Of a stretch of DNA of 64,000 nt, positions 42,413 to 50,986 are shown one piece after another; the stretch's first letter is position 1, and each line of letters begins with the position of its first letter. This DNA is from Alkalibacter saccharofermentans DSM 14828 (GTDB lineage Bacteria; Bacillota; Clostridia; Eubacteriales; Alkalibacteraceae): assembly GCF_900128885.1 (NCBI RefSeq), contig NZ_FQTU01000001.1:248001-312000 (forward strand), given 5' to 3'. The position numbers were made by a program, and so were the translations under genes. Below the pieces are notes generated by a model. That model searched no databases. It was given only the letters and a program-made list of their open reading frames with translations, and was not told the DNA's origin.

Positions 42413-43258
42413 TTATTTGGTTTTATTTTCATCTATCAACCTCTGCAAGTGAATGCACAGGTAGACAATTTCGTCTCTTCCTACTTTGTAATCGTGATTC
42501 TTTTGGATGTAGTCTTTAATCCTTTCTGCTGCGTGAAATGCCTGTTGATAGTTGTCTCTCATATGCCCGTAGAACGGGGTCTCCATGTTAACGCTATTTT
42601 TTTTGCCTACGATGCGCTGAGCAAAGAATCTGATATGGGTGACGAGCCTTTCATAAGATAGACTTGAATCATCGTAGTCTATTCTTAAGGTGTATTTTAT
42701 AAGATTCAATATGTCTTGAACCATCTCTGTAATATCCACGGTGTTAGGCATTTCCTCCCCCATGGTGGCATTGATCAAGTGAAGTGCGATAAATCCAGCC
42801 TCATCCTCAGGCATTTCCATGCCAAGTCTCTTTCCTATAAGCTCCAATCCCCACAAACCGGTTTTAAACTCCTTTTTGTAAAGCTTTTTTATTTCCCATA
42901 GAAGATGATTTTTTATGACTAGGCCATTTTTGTGTCTATGTACTGCAAAAGATATATGGTCGGCTAGGGCGATGTGGATGTTGTTTTCAAGCTTTCTTTC
43001 CAGTATTTTTTCTCCGTAGATTATTATTTCTTCAGAGATGTCCAAAAGGGCAGGAGATATTTCCTTAATCATCTGTTCATAAATATCTGCTTCTCTTTCG
43101 TCCTTCAAGGTGAAGATTTTTTCGATTTTATCCTTTTCTATGATATCCCCGCCAGCCTTTTGAAAAGCTATGCCCTTTCCCATAACAACGATCTCTTTAC
43201 CTGTATCTTCTTGATGGGAAATTACCACGTTGTTGTTGAGTATCTTTCTAATCCGCAT
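42413..43258 (-). CDS. BglG/SacT-family transcription antiterminator
   Basis: An RNA-binding antiterminator (281 aa) controlling the sucrose genes. The N-terminal CAT domain (about 1-55: RKILNNNVVISHQEDTGKEI, VMGKGIAFQKAGG) binds the RAT; two PRD domains follow with the regulatory histidines visible in ALADHISFAVHRH, FIALHLINA, MRDNYQQAFH and VYLCIHLQRL. These are phosphorylated by the PTS. ATG at 43258 gives a correct spacing from GGGGAG; the ATG at 43264 abuts it. It has a RAT in its own leader, so it should activate itself as well as scrA-scrB. Confidence 0.92.
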   Translation of the reverse strand: MRIRKILNNNVVISHQEDTGKEIVVMGKGIAFQKAGGDIIEKDKIEKIFTLKDEREADIYEQMIKEISPALLDISEEIIIYGEKILERKLENNIHIALADHISFAVHRHKNGLVIKNHLLWEIKKLYKKEFKTGLWGLELIGKRLGMEMPEDEAGFIALHLINATMGEEMPNTVDITEMVQDILNLIKYTLRIDYDDSSLSYERLVTHIRFFAQRIVGKKNSVNMETPFYGHMRDNYQQAFHAAERIKDYIQKNHDYKVGRDEIVYLCIHLQRLIDENKTK

Positions 43259-43311
43259 CCTCATCTCCCCGTCTCCGACTATTAATTATCAAGCACGGTA
43301 TCCTATGCAAC

Positions 43312-43351
43312 AAAAAAACCCGAACCAAAACCCCCAGGGGCCGACTCAGGT
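43312..43351 (-). terminator. Conditional terminator before the antiterminator gene
   Basis: ACCTGAGTC and GGTTCGGGT pair in nine positions (with G-U), enclosing a CCCCTGGGGG inner stem, then TTTTTTT. The stem overlaps the 3' end of the RAT. Confidence 0.85.
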
Positions 43352-43377
43352 TTTGCCTGCTTTACCAGTAACAATCC
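43349..43377 (-). promoter_or_regulatory. RAT antiterminator site before the antiterminator gene
   Basis: The minus strand reads GGATTGTTACTGGTAAAGCA then GGCAAAACC, a near-consensus RAT. It supports autoregulation of the sucrose regulator. Confidence 0.93.
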
Positions 43378-43413
43378 AGATATAAAACTTCACATTCGCT
43401 TATTTCTGATTTA

Positions 43414-43442
43414 ATCTTACAAAATTTCTGACGATATGTCAA
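43414..43442 (-). promoter_or_regulatory. Promoter of the antiterminator-scrA-scrB operon
   Basis: Minus-strand TTGACA (43437-43442) and TAAGAT (43414-43419), 17-bp spacing, about 40 bp before the RAT. Confidence 0.7.
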
Positions 43443-43456
43443 TAAAGTTCAGGAAT

Positions 43457-44398
43457 TTATTTTCTTTTATCTATTACTTCTAATGAAGACATGGCACCCA
43501 TTTTTGTGCATACCATTGCTGCCACCTTGTTTGCTCTAGCTGTTATCCCCTCCAGCACCGCAAAATCATTTAAGGCTTCTCTGCTATTTCCTTCAATCAT
43601 CAAACCGCTTAAAAAAGCGCCTACGAATGCGTCCCCAGCTCCCGTAGTATCAACAGGCTTAATTTTTATGCTGGGAATCAACACCCGCTTATCTGAACTT
43701 GCCAACAACGTACCGCTGCTCCCAAGGGTGATGGCCGCGATTCCTTTAAAGCTTTCAAATAGCGTATCCAGTGCATCATCTGGATTTCCCTTTTCAAATA
43801 TCATCAACAGCTCCTCGTCAGAAAGCTTAACAAAATCCGATTTATTGACATATTCAATCGCCAATAGTACAAACTCTTCTTTTCTTTCTTTCCAAAGGTC
43901 TTCTCTGTAGTTTGGATCAAAGGATATTATTCCGCCATTTATTTTAGCTAGCTTGATAGCCTCTTCATATGAATTTTTCAACTTGCCACCCAATAGTGCT
44001 GTAGCAGATCCCAAGTGCAATACTTCACATTTTTCGTATCTTGCTTTAAAACCGGTTAATTCATATTCTGCATCTGCTCCTCTGTCAAATACAAAGTCCC
44101 TTTCTCCATCATCCATTATAGATACAAATGCCTTGGTAGTCCTTCCTTTTCTTTGAATCATGGAAGTATCCACTCCAAAATGCTCAACGGACGCAATCAG
44201 AAAATCGCCGAATGGATCCTCTCCAACACAACCTGCAAAGCTGGCATTTACTCCTATTTTTGCTGCAGCTGCCGCCACATTTGCAGGAGCTCCTCCAGCT
44301 TTTTTCAGGAAATTCTCCCCTTCTTTTAAGTTTTTACCCACGTCCTGACAAATGAAATCTATCAGAAGTTCTCCGATGCAAATGAGCTCTTTATTCAC
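43457..44398 (-). CDS. scrK: Fructokinase (PfkB family)
   Basis: Phosphorylates the fructose released by ScrB to fructose 6-phosphate (313 aa). PfkB signatures are visible: KKAGGAPANVAAAAAKIGV near residue 33 and DTTGAGDAFVGAFLSGL near 250 with the catalytic Asp. GTG at 44398 follows GAGGGGTG. It has its own promoter and is divided from the regulator by that gene's promoter, so it is expressed separately although it belongs to the sucrose locus. Confidence 0.9.
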   Translation of the reverse strand: MNKELICIGELLIDFICQDVGKNLKEGENFLKKAGGAPANVAAAAAKIGVNASFAGCVGEDPFGDFLIASVEHFGVDTSMIQRKGRTTKAFVSIMDDGERDFVFDRGADAEYELTGFKARYEKCEVLHLGSATALLGGKLKNSYEEAIKLAKINGGIISFDPNYREDLWKERKEEFVLLAIEYVNKSDFVKLSDEELLMIFEKGNPDDALDTLFESFKGIAAITLGSSGTLLASSDKRVLIPSIKIKPVDTTGAGDAFVGAFLSGLMIEGNSREALNDFAVLEGITARANKVAAMVCTKMGAMSSLEVIDKRK

Positions 44399-44427
44399 GA
44401 TAACACCCCTCGTATGATTTTTATTTA

Positions 44428-44456
44428 ATTCTATTCCATTTAACTGTAAAAATCAA
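44428..44456 (-). promoter_or_regulatory. Promoter of scrK
   Basis: Minus-strand TTGATT (44451-44456) and TAGAAT (44428-44433), 17-bp spacing, 30 bp before the GTG. Confidence 0.55.
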
Positions 44457-44589
44457 CTTCTCATATTTTCCATTTTCGCTTTTAGTCTTTTATTGCAATA
44501 TTCATCCGGTTACTTATTGCGGTTGGGCTTCAAGCGTGATAATATCATAATGTATGCAATAAGATATTGTTAATGGAAGGATAGTTGCA

Positions 44590-46509
44590 ATGAATAAAAC
44601 TGAACTTTTAGGCCGCTGGACAAAAGAAAAATCAGAAGAGCTTTACGGCATCAAAAACTGGGGAGCAGGATACTTTTCAATATCTGACAAGGGCGAAGTC
44701 ATGGTTAACCCTTATATGAAAAACAAGGAATCGGACACCAGCCTAATGGATATAATTTCAGGCATTAGAGAAAGAGGGCTGGATATGCCCGTTTTGTTGA
44801 GATTTGAAAACCTGTTGGACGCGCAGATCTCGTTTCTGAACGAATCATTCAACAATGCTATAAAAACCCTTAATTACCAAGGTTTTTATAGGGGCGTTTA
44901 TCCGATTAAAGTAAACCAACAGCAGCAAGTAATAGAAGAAGTTACAAAATTCGGCCAAAGGTACCATCATGGTTTGGAAGTAGGCAGCAAGCCAGAACTT
45001 ATTGCGGCTCTTTCTCTTTTAAAAGACAAGGAAGCCTGCCTTATATGCAACGGCTACAAAGACGAAGAGTTCATAGATCTTTGCCTATATGCAGTAAAGA
45101 TGGGCTTTAATTGCTTTTTCGTTATCGAGATACCCGGGGAACTCGACTTGCTCCTTGCAAGATCCGAAGCGCTGGGAATAAAGCCGAACATCGGAATAAG
45201 AATCAAGCTTTCAGCCAAAGCAGGAGGCCATTGGACCGACTCCGGTGGGGATAGAAGCATTTTTGGACTAAACGTCTCCCAAGTCATAACCATGGTTGAC
45301 AAACTCAAAGAATGCAACATGCTGGATTCTCTAAAACTGATGCACTACCACCTGGGTTCACAGATTCCCAACATAAGAGATATTCGTTCTGCTGTCCTGG
45401 AAGCTACCAGGGTATATGCGGAGCTGGTCAAAGAAGGAGCTCCTATGGGTTACCTGGATCTCGGAGGCGGGCTTGCCGTTGATTATGATGGATCGAATAC
45501 AAACTACACAAACAGCAGAAACTACTCAGTAGAAGAATATTGCACCGACATCGTAGAAGCAGTCATGTCCATACTCGATCCTAGTGAGATACCACACCCG
45601 GTAATTGTGACTGAATCCGGCAGAACCACTGTAGCCTACTACTCGGTACTTTTATTCAATGTTCTTGATGTAGAAAAACTCGAAGAATACGAAATTCCTG
45701 AATCTCTGAAAGATGAGACTCCTGAGCAGATAAAAAATCTATTTGAAGTATATAAGAGCCTGACTCTTAAAAATATCCAAGAGTGCTACAACGACGCTCT
45801 ATACTACAGGGATCAAATCAGAGAGATGTTCAAGCATGGAAGCATCACCCTTAGGGAGAGGTCTTTTTCTGAAAAGATATTTTGGAGCCTTATCAGCAAG
45901 ATCTCCAAGGAAAAGCAAAAGCTTAAAAACCCCCCACCTGATCTGGAAGATTTGGAAAGCGCCATTGCAGATATCTACTACTGCAACTTCTCGGTATTCC
46001 AGTCTATACCCGACAGCTGGGCTATTGATCAGCTCTTTCCCATAATGCCTCTACACAGGTTGACGGAACTTCCCAAAAGAAATGCAATAATAGCGGATAT
46101 TACCTGTGACTGTGACGGTAAGATTGACAGGTTCATAGATCTTCACGATGTAAGAAATACTTTGCCGCTGCACGATGTAAAAAACGGCGATGATTATTAC
46201 CTGGGCGTTTTTCTTGTAGGGGCATACCAAGAAACCTTGGGAGATCTCCACAATCTCTTTGGTGATACAAATGTCGTCAGCGTAAGAATCTATCCTGACG
46301 GTGACTATGATTTTGTCAAGGAAATCCATGGTGATAGTGTCGCAGATGTACTCTCATATGTTGAGTTTGATCCTAAAGACATGATAGAAAGATTCCGGGA
46401 AACTGCCGAAGCAGCCATACGCGAAGGCCTTATCGACCCAACCGACCGGCGGGAGATCATGAAAGCTTATGATACAGGTTTAAGAGGATATACATACTAC
46501 GAGAGATAA
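44590..46509 (+). CDS. speA: Biosynthetic arginine decarboxylase
   Basis: PLP enzyme converting arginine to agmatine, the entry to putrescine (639 aa, usual length). The PLP lysine is Lys107 in YRGVYPIKVNQQQ; HYHLGSQIPNIRDI and YLDLGGGLAVDYDGS follow in the barrel, and DITCDCDGKIDRF is the C-terminal catalytic-Cys region. AAGGATAG precedes the ATG. Agmatine ureohydrolase or iminohydrolase is not in this window. A carboxynorspermidine pathway lies 4.5 kb downstream. Confidence 0.95.
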   Translation: MNKTELLGRWTKEKSEELYGIKNWGAGYFSISDKGEVMVNPYMKNKESDTSLMDIISGIRERGLDMPVLLRFENLLDAQISFLNESFNNAIKTLNYQGFYRGVYPIKVNQQQQVIEEVTKFGQRYHHGLEVGSKPELIAALSLLKDKEACLICNGYKDEEFIDLCLYAVKMGFNCFFVIEIPGELDLLLARSEALGIKPNIGIRIKLSAKAGGHWTDSGGDRSIFGLNVSQVITMVDKLKECNMLDSLKLMHYHLGSQIPNIRDIRSAVLEATRVYAELVKEGAPMGYLDLGGGLAVDYDGSNTNYTNSRNYSVEEYCTDIVEAVMSILDPSEIPHPVIVTESGRTTVAYYSVLLFNVLDVEKLEEYEIPESLKDETPEQIKNLFEVYKSLTLKNIQECYNDALYYRDQIREMFKHGSITLRERSFSEKIFWSLISKISKEKQKLKNPPPDLEDLESAIADIYYCNFSVFQSIPDSWAIDQLFPIMPLHRLTELPKRNAIIADITCDCDGKIDRFIDLHDVRNTLPLHDVKNGDDYYLGVFLVGAYQETLGDLHNLFGDTNVVSVRIYPDGDYDFVKEIHGDSVADVLSYVEFDPKDMIERFRETAEAAIREGLIDPTDRREIMKAYDTGLRGYTYYER

Positions 46510-46516
46510 CTAACTC

Positions 46517-46554
46517 AATTGCGATTAAATAAAATTTAATCGCAATTATTTTTG
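46517..46554 (+). terminator. Terminator of speA
   Basis: AATTGCGATTAAAT and ATTTAATCGCAATT form a perfect 14-pair stem around AAA, followed by ATTTTTG. Confidence 0.85.
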
Positions 46555-46581
46555 TTTATAATTATTTTTTTGTGGTATATT
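46552..46581 (+). promoter_or_regulatory. Probable rubrerythrin promoter with PerR-box-like sequence
   Basis: TTGTTT (46552-46557) and TATATT (46576-46581) with an 18-bp spacer. The spacer holds TTATAATTATTTTTT (46556-46570), which matches the PerR box at about 12 of 15 positions. Confidence 0.45.
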
Positions 46582-46660
46582 ATGTTATATGAATTCGTTG
46601 TAAATTCAAATTATTATTTACGATGGATTAATTTTTTTTCAAAGATGAATGGAGGCAATT

Positions 46661-47155
46661 ATGGAAAATCAAAAGACACTGCAAAATTTAATGGAAGCAT
46701 TCGCTGGTGAATCTCAAGCGAACAGAAAATACCTGGCTTATGCGCAAAAAGCTGAAGCTGACGGAAAGAAAAATGCTGCTAAATTATTCAAGGCGGCTTC
46801 TGATGCCGAAACCTTGCATGCTCTTAAGCATTTTGAAGTGGCAGGAAAAATCAAAACTACAGAAGATAATCTTAATGACGCTGTTGAAGGAGAAAACCAC
46901 GAATACCAAAGCATGTATCCTGAATTTTTAGAAGTAGCTAAGGCAGAAGGCAACAAAGAAGCAATAAGAACATTTACTTTTGCCTTGAAAGCAGAAGAAG
47001 TTCACGCCAACCTTTACAAAGAAGCATTGGAAAACCTGGATAGCGAAGAAGAAGTATTCTATTACTTATGCCCTGTCTGTGGAAACATAGAAAAATCAAT
47101 ACCTGATAAATGCTTCATCTGTGGAGTGCCGGGAGACAAGTTCATTAAATATTAA
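46661..47155 (+). CDS. rbr: Rubrerythrin
   Basis: A cytoplasmic non-heme iron peroxidase that removes H2O2 in anaerobes (164 aa). The four-helix di-iron domain shows FAGESQANRKYLAYAQKAE, DAETLHALKHFEVAG, GENHEYQSMYPEF and KAEEVHANLYKEAL, giving the Glu/His ligands. The C-terminal rubredoxin-like Fe site is CPVCGN with CFICG. ATG at 46661 is chosen since GGAGG lies five bases upstream; the ATG at 46649 overlaps it. It stands alone behind a possible PerR site. Confidence 0.94.
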   Translation: MENQKTLQNLMEAFAGESQANRKYLAYAQKAEADGKKNAAKLFKAASDAETLHALKHFEVAGKIKTTEDNLNDAVEGENHEYQSMYPEFLEVAKAEGNKEAIRTFTFALKAEEVHANLYKEALENLDSEEEVFYYLCPVCGNIEKSIPDKCFICGVPGDKFIKY

Positions 47156-47161
47156 AGAAAT

Positions 47162-47203
47162 AAAGGGTGGAGAAATCTTAAAAAGATTTTTCTACCCTTT
47201 TGT
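47162..47203. terminator. Bidirectional terminator between rubrerythrin and sfsA
   Basis: A 17-bp imperfect stem (AAGGGTGGAGAAATCTT with its partner) around AAA, followed by TTTTG on the plus strand and by TTT on the minus strand. It covers the last codons of sfsA. Confidence 0.7.
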
Positions 47204-47879
47204 CTATTCTGATATAGTCCCCGCCGACAAATGAATCATAACAAAGTATTTTAACTCCCTCATCTCTTGCTTTTATAAGGGTATTGGAAAATTCCAGGTC
47301 CCTTTCATAGTTTGGCGAAAATATATGAGGATGATTCATCTGCACCAAAAAAAACACGTAATTTTCATACCCTTCATTCTGGAGCCTTATTAGTTCCTTA
47401 AGATGCTTTGTTCCTCTAAGTGTGGGAGCATCTGGAAACCTGGCATGGCCAACCTCTTCCAATGTCACCCCCTTAACTTCGATAAACCCCTTTGCCCCAT
47501 CCTTTTCATAATAAAAATCAAATCTTGAATTTCCATAAGATGCTTCTCTTTTCAATTTATAGGGTTTTCCTATCTCGATGATTTTCCCTTGAAGAATTGC
47601 CTCTTCAACCACATTATTTGGAATTTGCGAATCTATATTTATGGTTATCTTTTTCTCCTCTGACACTCTCTTTTCAACTGCAATAAGATCATATGCAGTT
47701 TTTCTGTTTGGATTAATACTCTTTTGAAGGTATACCTTAGCACCTTCCATAAGTATTTCTCTGCATCTGCCTGTATTTTTCACATGGACGACTTCTCTTT
47801 TGCCGTCGATTATCACATTTGCTATGAACCTGTTCGGTCTATCTAAAAAAACGCCTTCTTTGACCCTTTGATAAATCAT
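47178..47879 (-). CDS. sfsA: SfsA-family DNA/RNA nuclease
   Basis: A protein of the sugar fermentation stimulation A family (233 aa). It has an N-terminal OB-like domain (FIANVIIDGKREVVHVKNTGRCREIL) and a PD-(D/E)XK nuclease-like core (SRFDFYYEKDGAKGFIEVKGVTLEE), whose Asp, Glu and Lys are intact. Recent family work treats it as a nuclease; the old sugar-related name is historical. It is a single gene read towards rubrerythrin. Confidence 0.9.
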   Translation of the reverse strand: MIYQRVKEGVFLDRPNRFIANVIIDGKREVVHVKNTGRCREILMEGAKVYLQKSINPNRKTAYDLIAVEKRVSEEKKITINIDSQIPNNVVEEAILQGKIIEIGKPYKLKREASYGNSRFDFYYEKDGAKGFIEVKGVTLEEVGHARFPDAPTLRGTKHLKELIRLQNEGYENYVFFLVQMNHPHIFSPNYERDLEFSNTLIKARDEGVKILCYDSFVGGDYIRIDKRVEKSF

Positions 47880-47906
47880 TCATACATCCTGCTTTCTAAA
47901 TTGTAC

Positions 47907-49382
47907 TTAATTGGTTTTTGTTTTTTTTTGTATTTCAATTACCGACATCTTATTTAGCCCGTAAGCCTTGAGGCTTAAAAATGAAGCTACAAAGCTCACA
48001 GCGGAACCGATGCCTATTACCAGACCTATTATGATCACGGTGCTCTCCATCTGAAAATCCAGGTCCGGATTAAATCTTACCAGGTCTAGTATCCATCCTA
48101 TTATAAACAAAGTTATTGATTGAGACAGTTTGTAAAACATGGTCAAAAACCCATAATAGCTTCCTTCTGAACGCTTACCGGTGTTAAGCTCGTCCAAATC
48201 GATGACATCAGCCATCATGGATAAGGGTATGGTGTACAAACCTGAAGTTCCAAAACCCGCCAAAACTGCGAATGGAATAAAATAAAGCACGCTGCCCCTG
48301 GCTTCCTCTCTGATGGCAACTAAAAATGCAAATAGAAGACAGCTCGCGATGCTTATGAATACCCCCATCATCACAGCTGGTTTTTTGTCAAACCTTTCGG
48401 ATATCTTATACCAAACAGGCTGGGAAACAATGGATACCGCAAATTGTACGCCAACCACTATTGCTATCTGCTGACTCGTTAAAAAAAACGTATAAGTAAA
48501 TACATGCAGGCCCATGTTAGCTATAAGTGCTGAAGCGATATTGTTGAACATGTATGAAAAAGACAATGCCCTGAAATTAAGATTACCAAATATCCGCCTA
48601 AATTCCCCGAAAAGCTCCCTTACCGTTAATCTCGGGTTGTCTTTTTGAATGTTCTCCCTAAGTGTCGGAATGTACTTTCTTGTTGTAAAGTGGCAATACA
48701 TGGCGAATGTGACAGTTATCAAGGAAGAAAAAACTCCCATAGTCCTATATGACAAAGGATTCAGCTGTCCTGAAGGAAACTGCAGAGAAGGCCTGAAAAA
48801 CACGTACATTCCAAAAACTGAAACAAAGGCCAGCCCCAAAAGAAAAAACACCGTCTTAACGCTTTGGATTTCTGTCCTTTCATCGTAATCCTTTGATAGC
48901 TCAGCACCTAGGGCCGTATAGGGGGTAACATATACAGTGCTAAAGGTTTTTATAAGAATAATGAGCAACACAATAGCTGAAAACTTAAAGGTCAAGGGCA
49001 TATCGGGATCTATGTTCCACAAGAAAAAGTTGGCCACCGCCATTCCGATGCTTCCAAAAATTATGTATTGATGCCTTCTTCCAAATCTTTCGGACTTTGT
49101 TATGTCTGAAAAATATCCCATGAAGGGGTCTGTCAAAGCATCCCAAATTATGCTCAAGCTCAATGCTGTACCAATCAAGCTACCTGGGATTCCTAAAATT
49201 GCGGTGCAATAAAAAACCAGATATGTCCCTACAACCTGGTTGATGACTCCTGTGCTGAAATTTCCAGAGCCGTATCCTATTTTGTCTTTCATCGGTATCA
49301 TCTTTTTATCAGTTATTGAATTTTTATATCTCAAACCTGTTCTCCTTAAGATTATTGCATCCCATTTAGATGATTTTAGCAT
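47907..49382 (-). CDS. GPH-family (sugar:cation symporter-type) transporter
   Basis: A twelve-segment major-facilitator transporter (491 aa) of the glycoside-pentoside-hexuronide group. The N-terminal block IGYGSGNFSTGVINQVVGTYLVFYCTAIL and DALTDPFMGYFSD (cation-site Asp pair) are characteristic, with SERFGRRHQYIIFGS after it. AAAGG before the ATG at 49382 supports this start, which adds about 30 residues ahead of the typical MKDKIGYG opening; the internal ATG at 49292 is an alternative. No glycosidase lies beside it, so the substrate is open. Confidence 0.87.
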   Translation of the reverse strand: MLKSSKWDAIILRRTGLRYKNSITDKKMIPMKDKIGYGSGNFSTGVINQVVGTYLVFYCTAILGIPGSLIGTALSLSIIWDALTDPFMGYFSDITKSERFGRRHQYIIFGSIGMAVANFFLWNIDPDMPLTFKFSAIVLLIILIKTFSTVYVTPYTALGAELSKDYDERTEIQSVKTVFFLLGLAFVSVFGMYVFFRPSLQFPSGQLNPLSYRTMGVFSSLITVTFAMYCHFTTRKYIPTLRENIQKDNPRLTVRELFGEFRRIFGNLNFRALSFSYMFNNIASALIANMGLHVFTYTFFLTSQQIAIVVGVQFAVSIVSQPVWYKISERFDKKPAVMMGVFISIASCLLFAFLVAIREEARGSVLYFIPFAVLAGFGTSGLYTIPLSMMADVIDLDELNTGKRSEGSYYGFLTMFYKLSQSITLFIIGWILDLVRFNPDLDFQMESTVIIIGLVIGIGSAVSFVASFLSLKAYGLNKMSVIEIQKKTKTN

Positions 49383-49423
49383 ATTTTAGACCTTTTATCA
49401 CCAGATTTTTGAAGCATAAGACA

Positions 49424-49452
49424 TTGATATAATCTTTTTTATCGGATATAAT
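49424..49452 (+). promoter_or_regulatory. Promoter of the citrate synthase gene
   Basis: TTGATA (49424-49429) and a perfect TATAAT (49447-49452) with 17-bp spacing. Confidence 0.7.
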
Positions 49453-49476
49453 AACTATGTCGGAACATTAGATATT

Positions 49477-49503
49477 ACAAGCCTCGATTTACTCGAGGCT
49501 TGT
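49477..49503 (+). promoter_or_regulatory. 5'-leader hairpin of the citrate synthase gene
   Basis: ACAAGCCTCGA and TCGAGGCTTGT form a perfect 11-pair stem with a five-base loop. It starts about 20 bp after the expected transcription start and is followed by CTTCTAG, without a real T run. Confidence 0.55.
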
Positions 49504-49545
49504 CTTCTAGAATACACAAATCTAACTAACTGGAGGTACTGGTTT

Positions 49546-50880
49546 ATGTTAAAAGAACTGAGCCAAATGGCAGAAAAAAGCAGCTATATAAATCCTGAAT
49601 TATATACTAAATACGAGGTTAAAAGAGGCTTGCGGGATATCACCGGCAAGGGAGTGCTTACAGGACTTACCGAAATTGGGGAAGTCCATTCTTACATAAT
49701 ATGCGACAATGAAATGGTGCCGGAACCCGGCCAATTGTTTTACAGAGGAATCGATGTAGCCGATTTGACTAACGGATTCATGACAGAGGAACGAGCGGGT
49801 TTTGAAGAGACGATATACCTTTTGCTCTTCGGTTCCCTGCCGACTAAGGAAAGGCTTACAGAATTCAACAAACTTCTTGCTGATTACAGAAGTCTTCCCA
49901 AAAGCTTCGTAAGAGACATAATTATGAAAGCGCCCAGCAAAGACGTAATGAACATGCTCGCAAGGGGTGTACTGGCACTGTACAGCTACGACAAAAATGC
50001 AGATGACACATCTGTTGAAAACGTGCTTCGTCAAAGCTTGATGTTGATAGCGCAATTCCCACTTTTAGCCGTTTACAGCTATCAGGCTATCTCACATTAT
50101 CATAGAAATCAGAGCTTGATAATACATAGCCCAAAGGCTGAGTATTCCACCGCTGAAAACATACTTCATCTTCTAAGACCTGACAGCGCGTTTACTCCCC
50201 TTGAGGCTCAAATACTTGATTTGGCTCTTGTTCTTCATGCCGAGCACGGCGGAGGAAATAACTCCACATTCACTACCCACGTTGTAAGCTCGGCGGGAAC
50301 AGATACCTACTCTGCAGTTGCCGCCGCCTTAGGCTCGCTAAAAGGACCAAAACATGGCGGAGCAAACGTCAAAGTTGTTCAGATGTTTGATGATATCAAA
50401 GAAAACGTAAAGAATTGGGAAAGTGACGATGAGATTAAAGCCTATTTGACCAAACTTTTAAGAAAAGAGGCATTCGACAAGTCAGGGCTGATATACGGCA
50501 TGGGTCACGCAGTTTATTCTGTATCCGACCCGAGAGCAGAAATATTAAGAGCCCACTGCCAAAGTCTTGCTCACGACAAAGGTCTTGAGCATGAGTTTAA
50601 TCTTTATCACAAGGTTGAAAAACTTGCGCAGGAAGTCATACAGGAAGAGCGAAAAATCTATAAAGGCGTCAGTGCCAACGTAGATTTCTATTCTGGTTTT
50701 GTTTACCACATGCTTAATCTGCCAAAGGAGCTGCTGACACCCATTTTTGCTATATCGAGAATTGCTGGATGGAGCGCCCATAGAATCGAAGAAATAGTCA
50801 ATAGAGGCAAGATAATCAGACCCGCATACAAGAGCATATCAAAGCGCAAAGACTATATCAGCCTAGAAAGCAGAAAGTAA
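49546..50880 (+). CDS. Citrate synthase
   Basis: Condenses oxaloacetate and acetyl-CoA (444 aa). Typical blocks are GQLFYRGIDVADL, LALVLHAEHGGGNNSTFTTHVVSSAGTD and LGSLKGPKHGGANVKVVQMF, then MGHAVYSVSDPRAEILR; these contain the catalytic His residues and the substrate arginine. An N-terminal extension of about 50 residues precedes the core, as in other clostridial enzymes. GGAGG precedes the ATG. No aconitase or isocitrate dehydrogenase is adjacent, so it probably feeds glutamate synthesis; a 2-methylcitrate role is not excluded. Confidence 0.9.
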   Translation: MLKELSQMAEKSSYINPELYTKYEVKRGLRDITGKGVLTGLTEIGEVHSYIICDNEMVPEPGQLFYRGIDVADLTNGFMTEERAGFEETIYLLLFGSLPTKERLTEFNKLLADYRSLPKSFVRDIIMKAPSKDVMNMLARGVLALYSYDKNADDTSVENVLRQSLMLIAQFPLLAVYSYQAISHYHRNQSLIIHSPKAEYSTAENILHLLRPDSAFTPLEAQILDLALVLHAEHGGGNNSTFTTHVVSSAGTDTYSAVAAALGSLKGPKHGGANVKVVQMFDDIKENVKNWESDDEIKAYLTKLLRKEAFDKSGLIYGMGHAVYSVSDPRAEILRAHCQSLAHDKGLEHEFNLYHKVEKLAQEVIQEERKIYKGVSANVDFYSGFVYHMLNLPKELLTPIFAISRIAGWSAHRIEEIVNRGKIIRPAYKSISKRKDYISLESRK

Positions 50881-50887
50881 AGCTTGT

Positions 50888-50915
50888 GATATATTTTATC
50901 TAGATAAAATATATC
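50888..50915. repeat. 28-bp perfect palindrome abutting a promoter
   Basis: The sequence from 50888 to 50915 is identical to its reverse complement (14-bp half site GATATATTTTATCT). It ends at the base before the -35 box of the next operon and starts seven bases after the citrate synthase stop. It may be a regulator-binding site; there is no T run for termination. Confidence 0.75.
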
Positions 50916-50944
50916 TTGAATATTAAAATATTTTTTTGTATAAT
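50916..50944 (+). promoter_or_regulatory. Promoter of the carboxynorspermidine operon
   Basis: TTGAAT (50916-50921) and a perfect TATAAT (50939-50944), 17-bp spacing, with GGGAGG before the ATG at 50987. Confidence 0.75.
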
Positions 50945-50986
50945 CACGCATGTTAATAATTTTTATAATACAAGGGAGGATTATAA

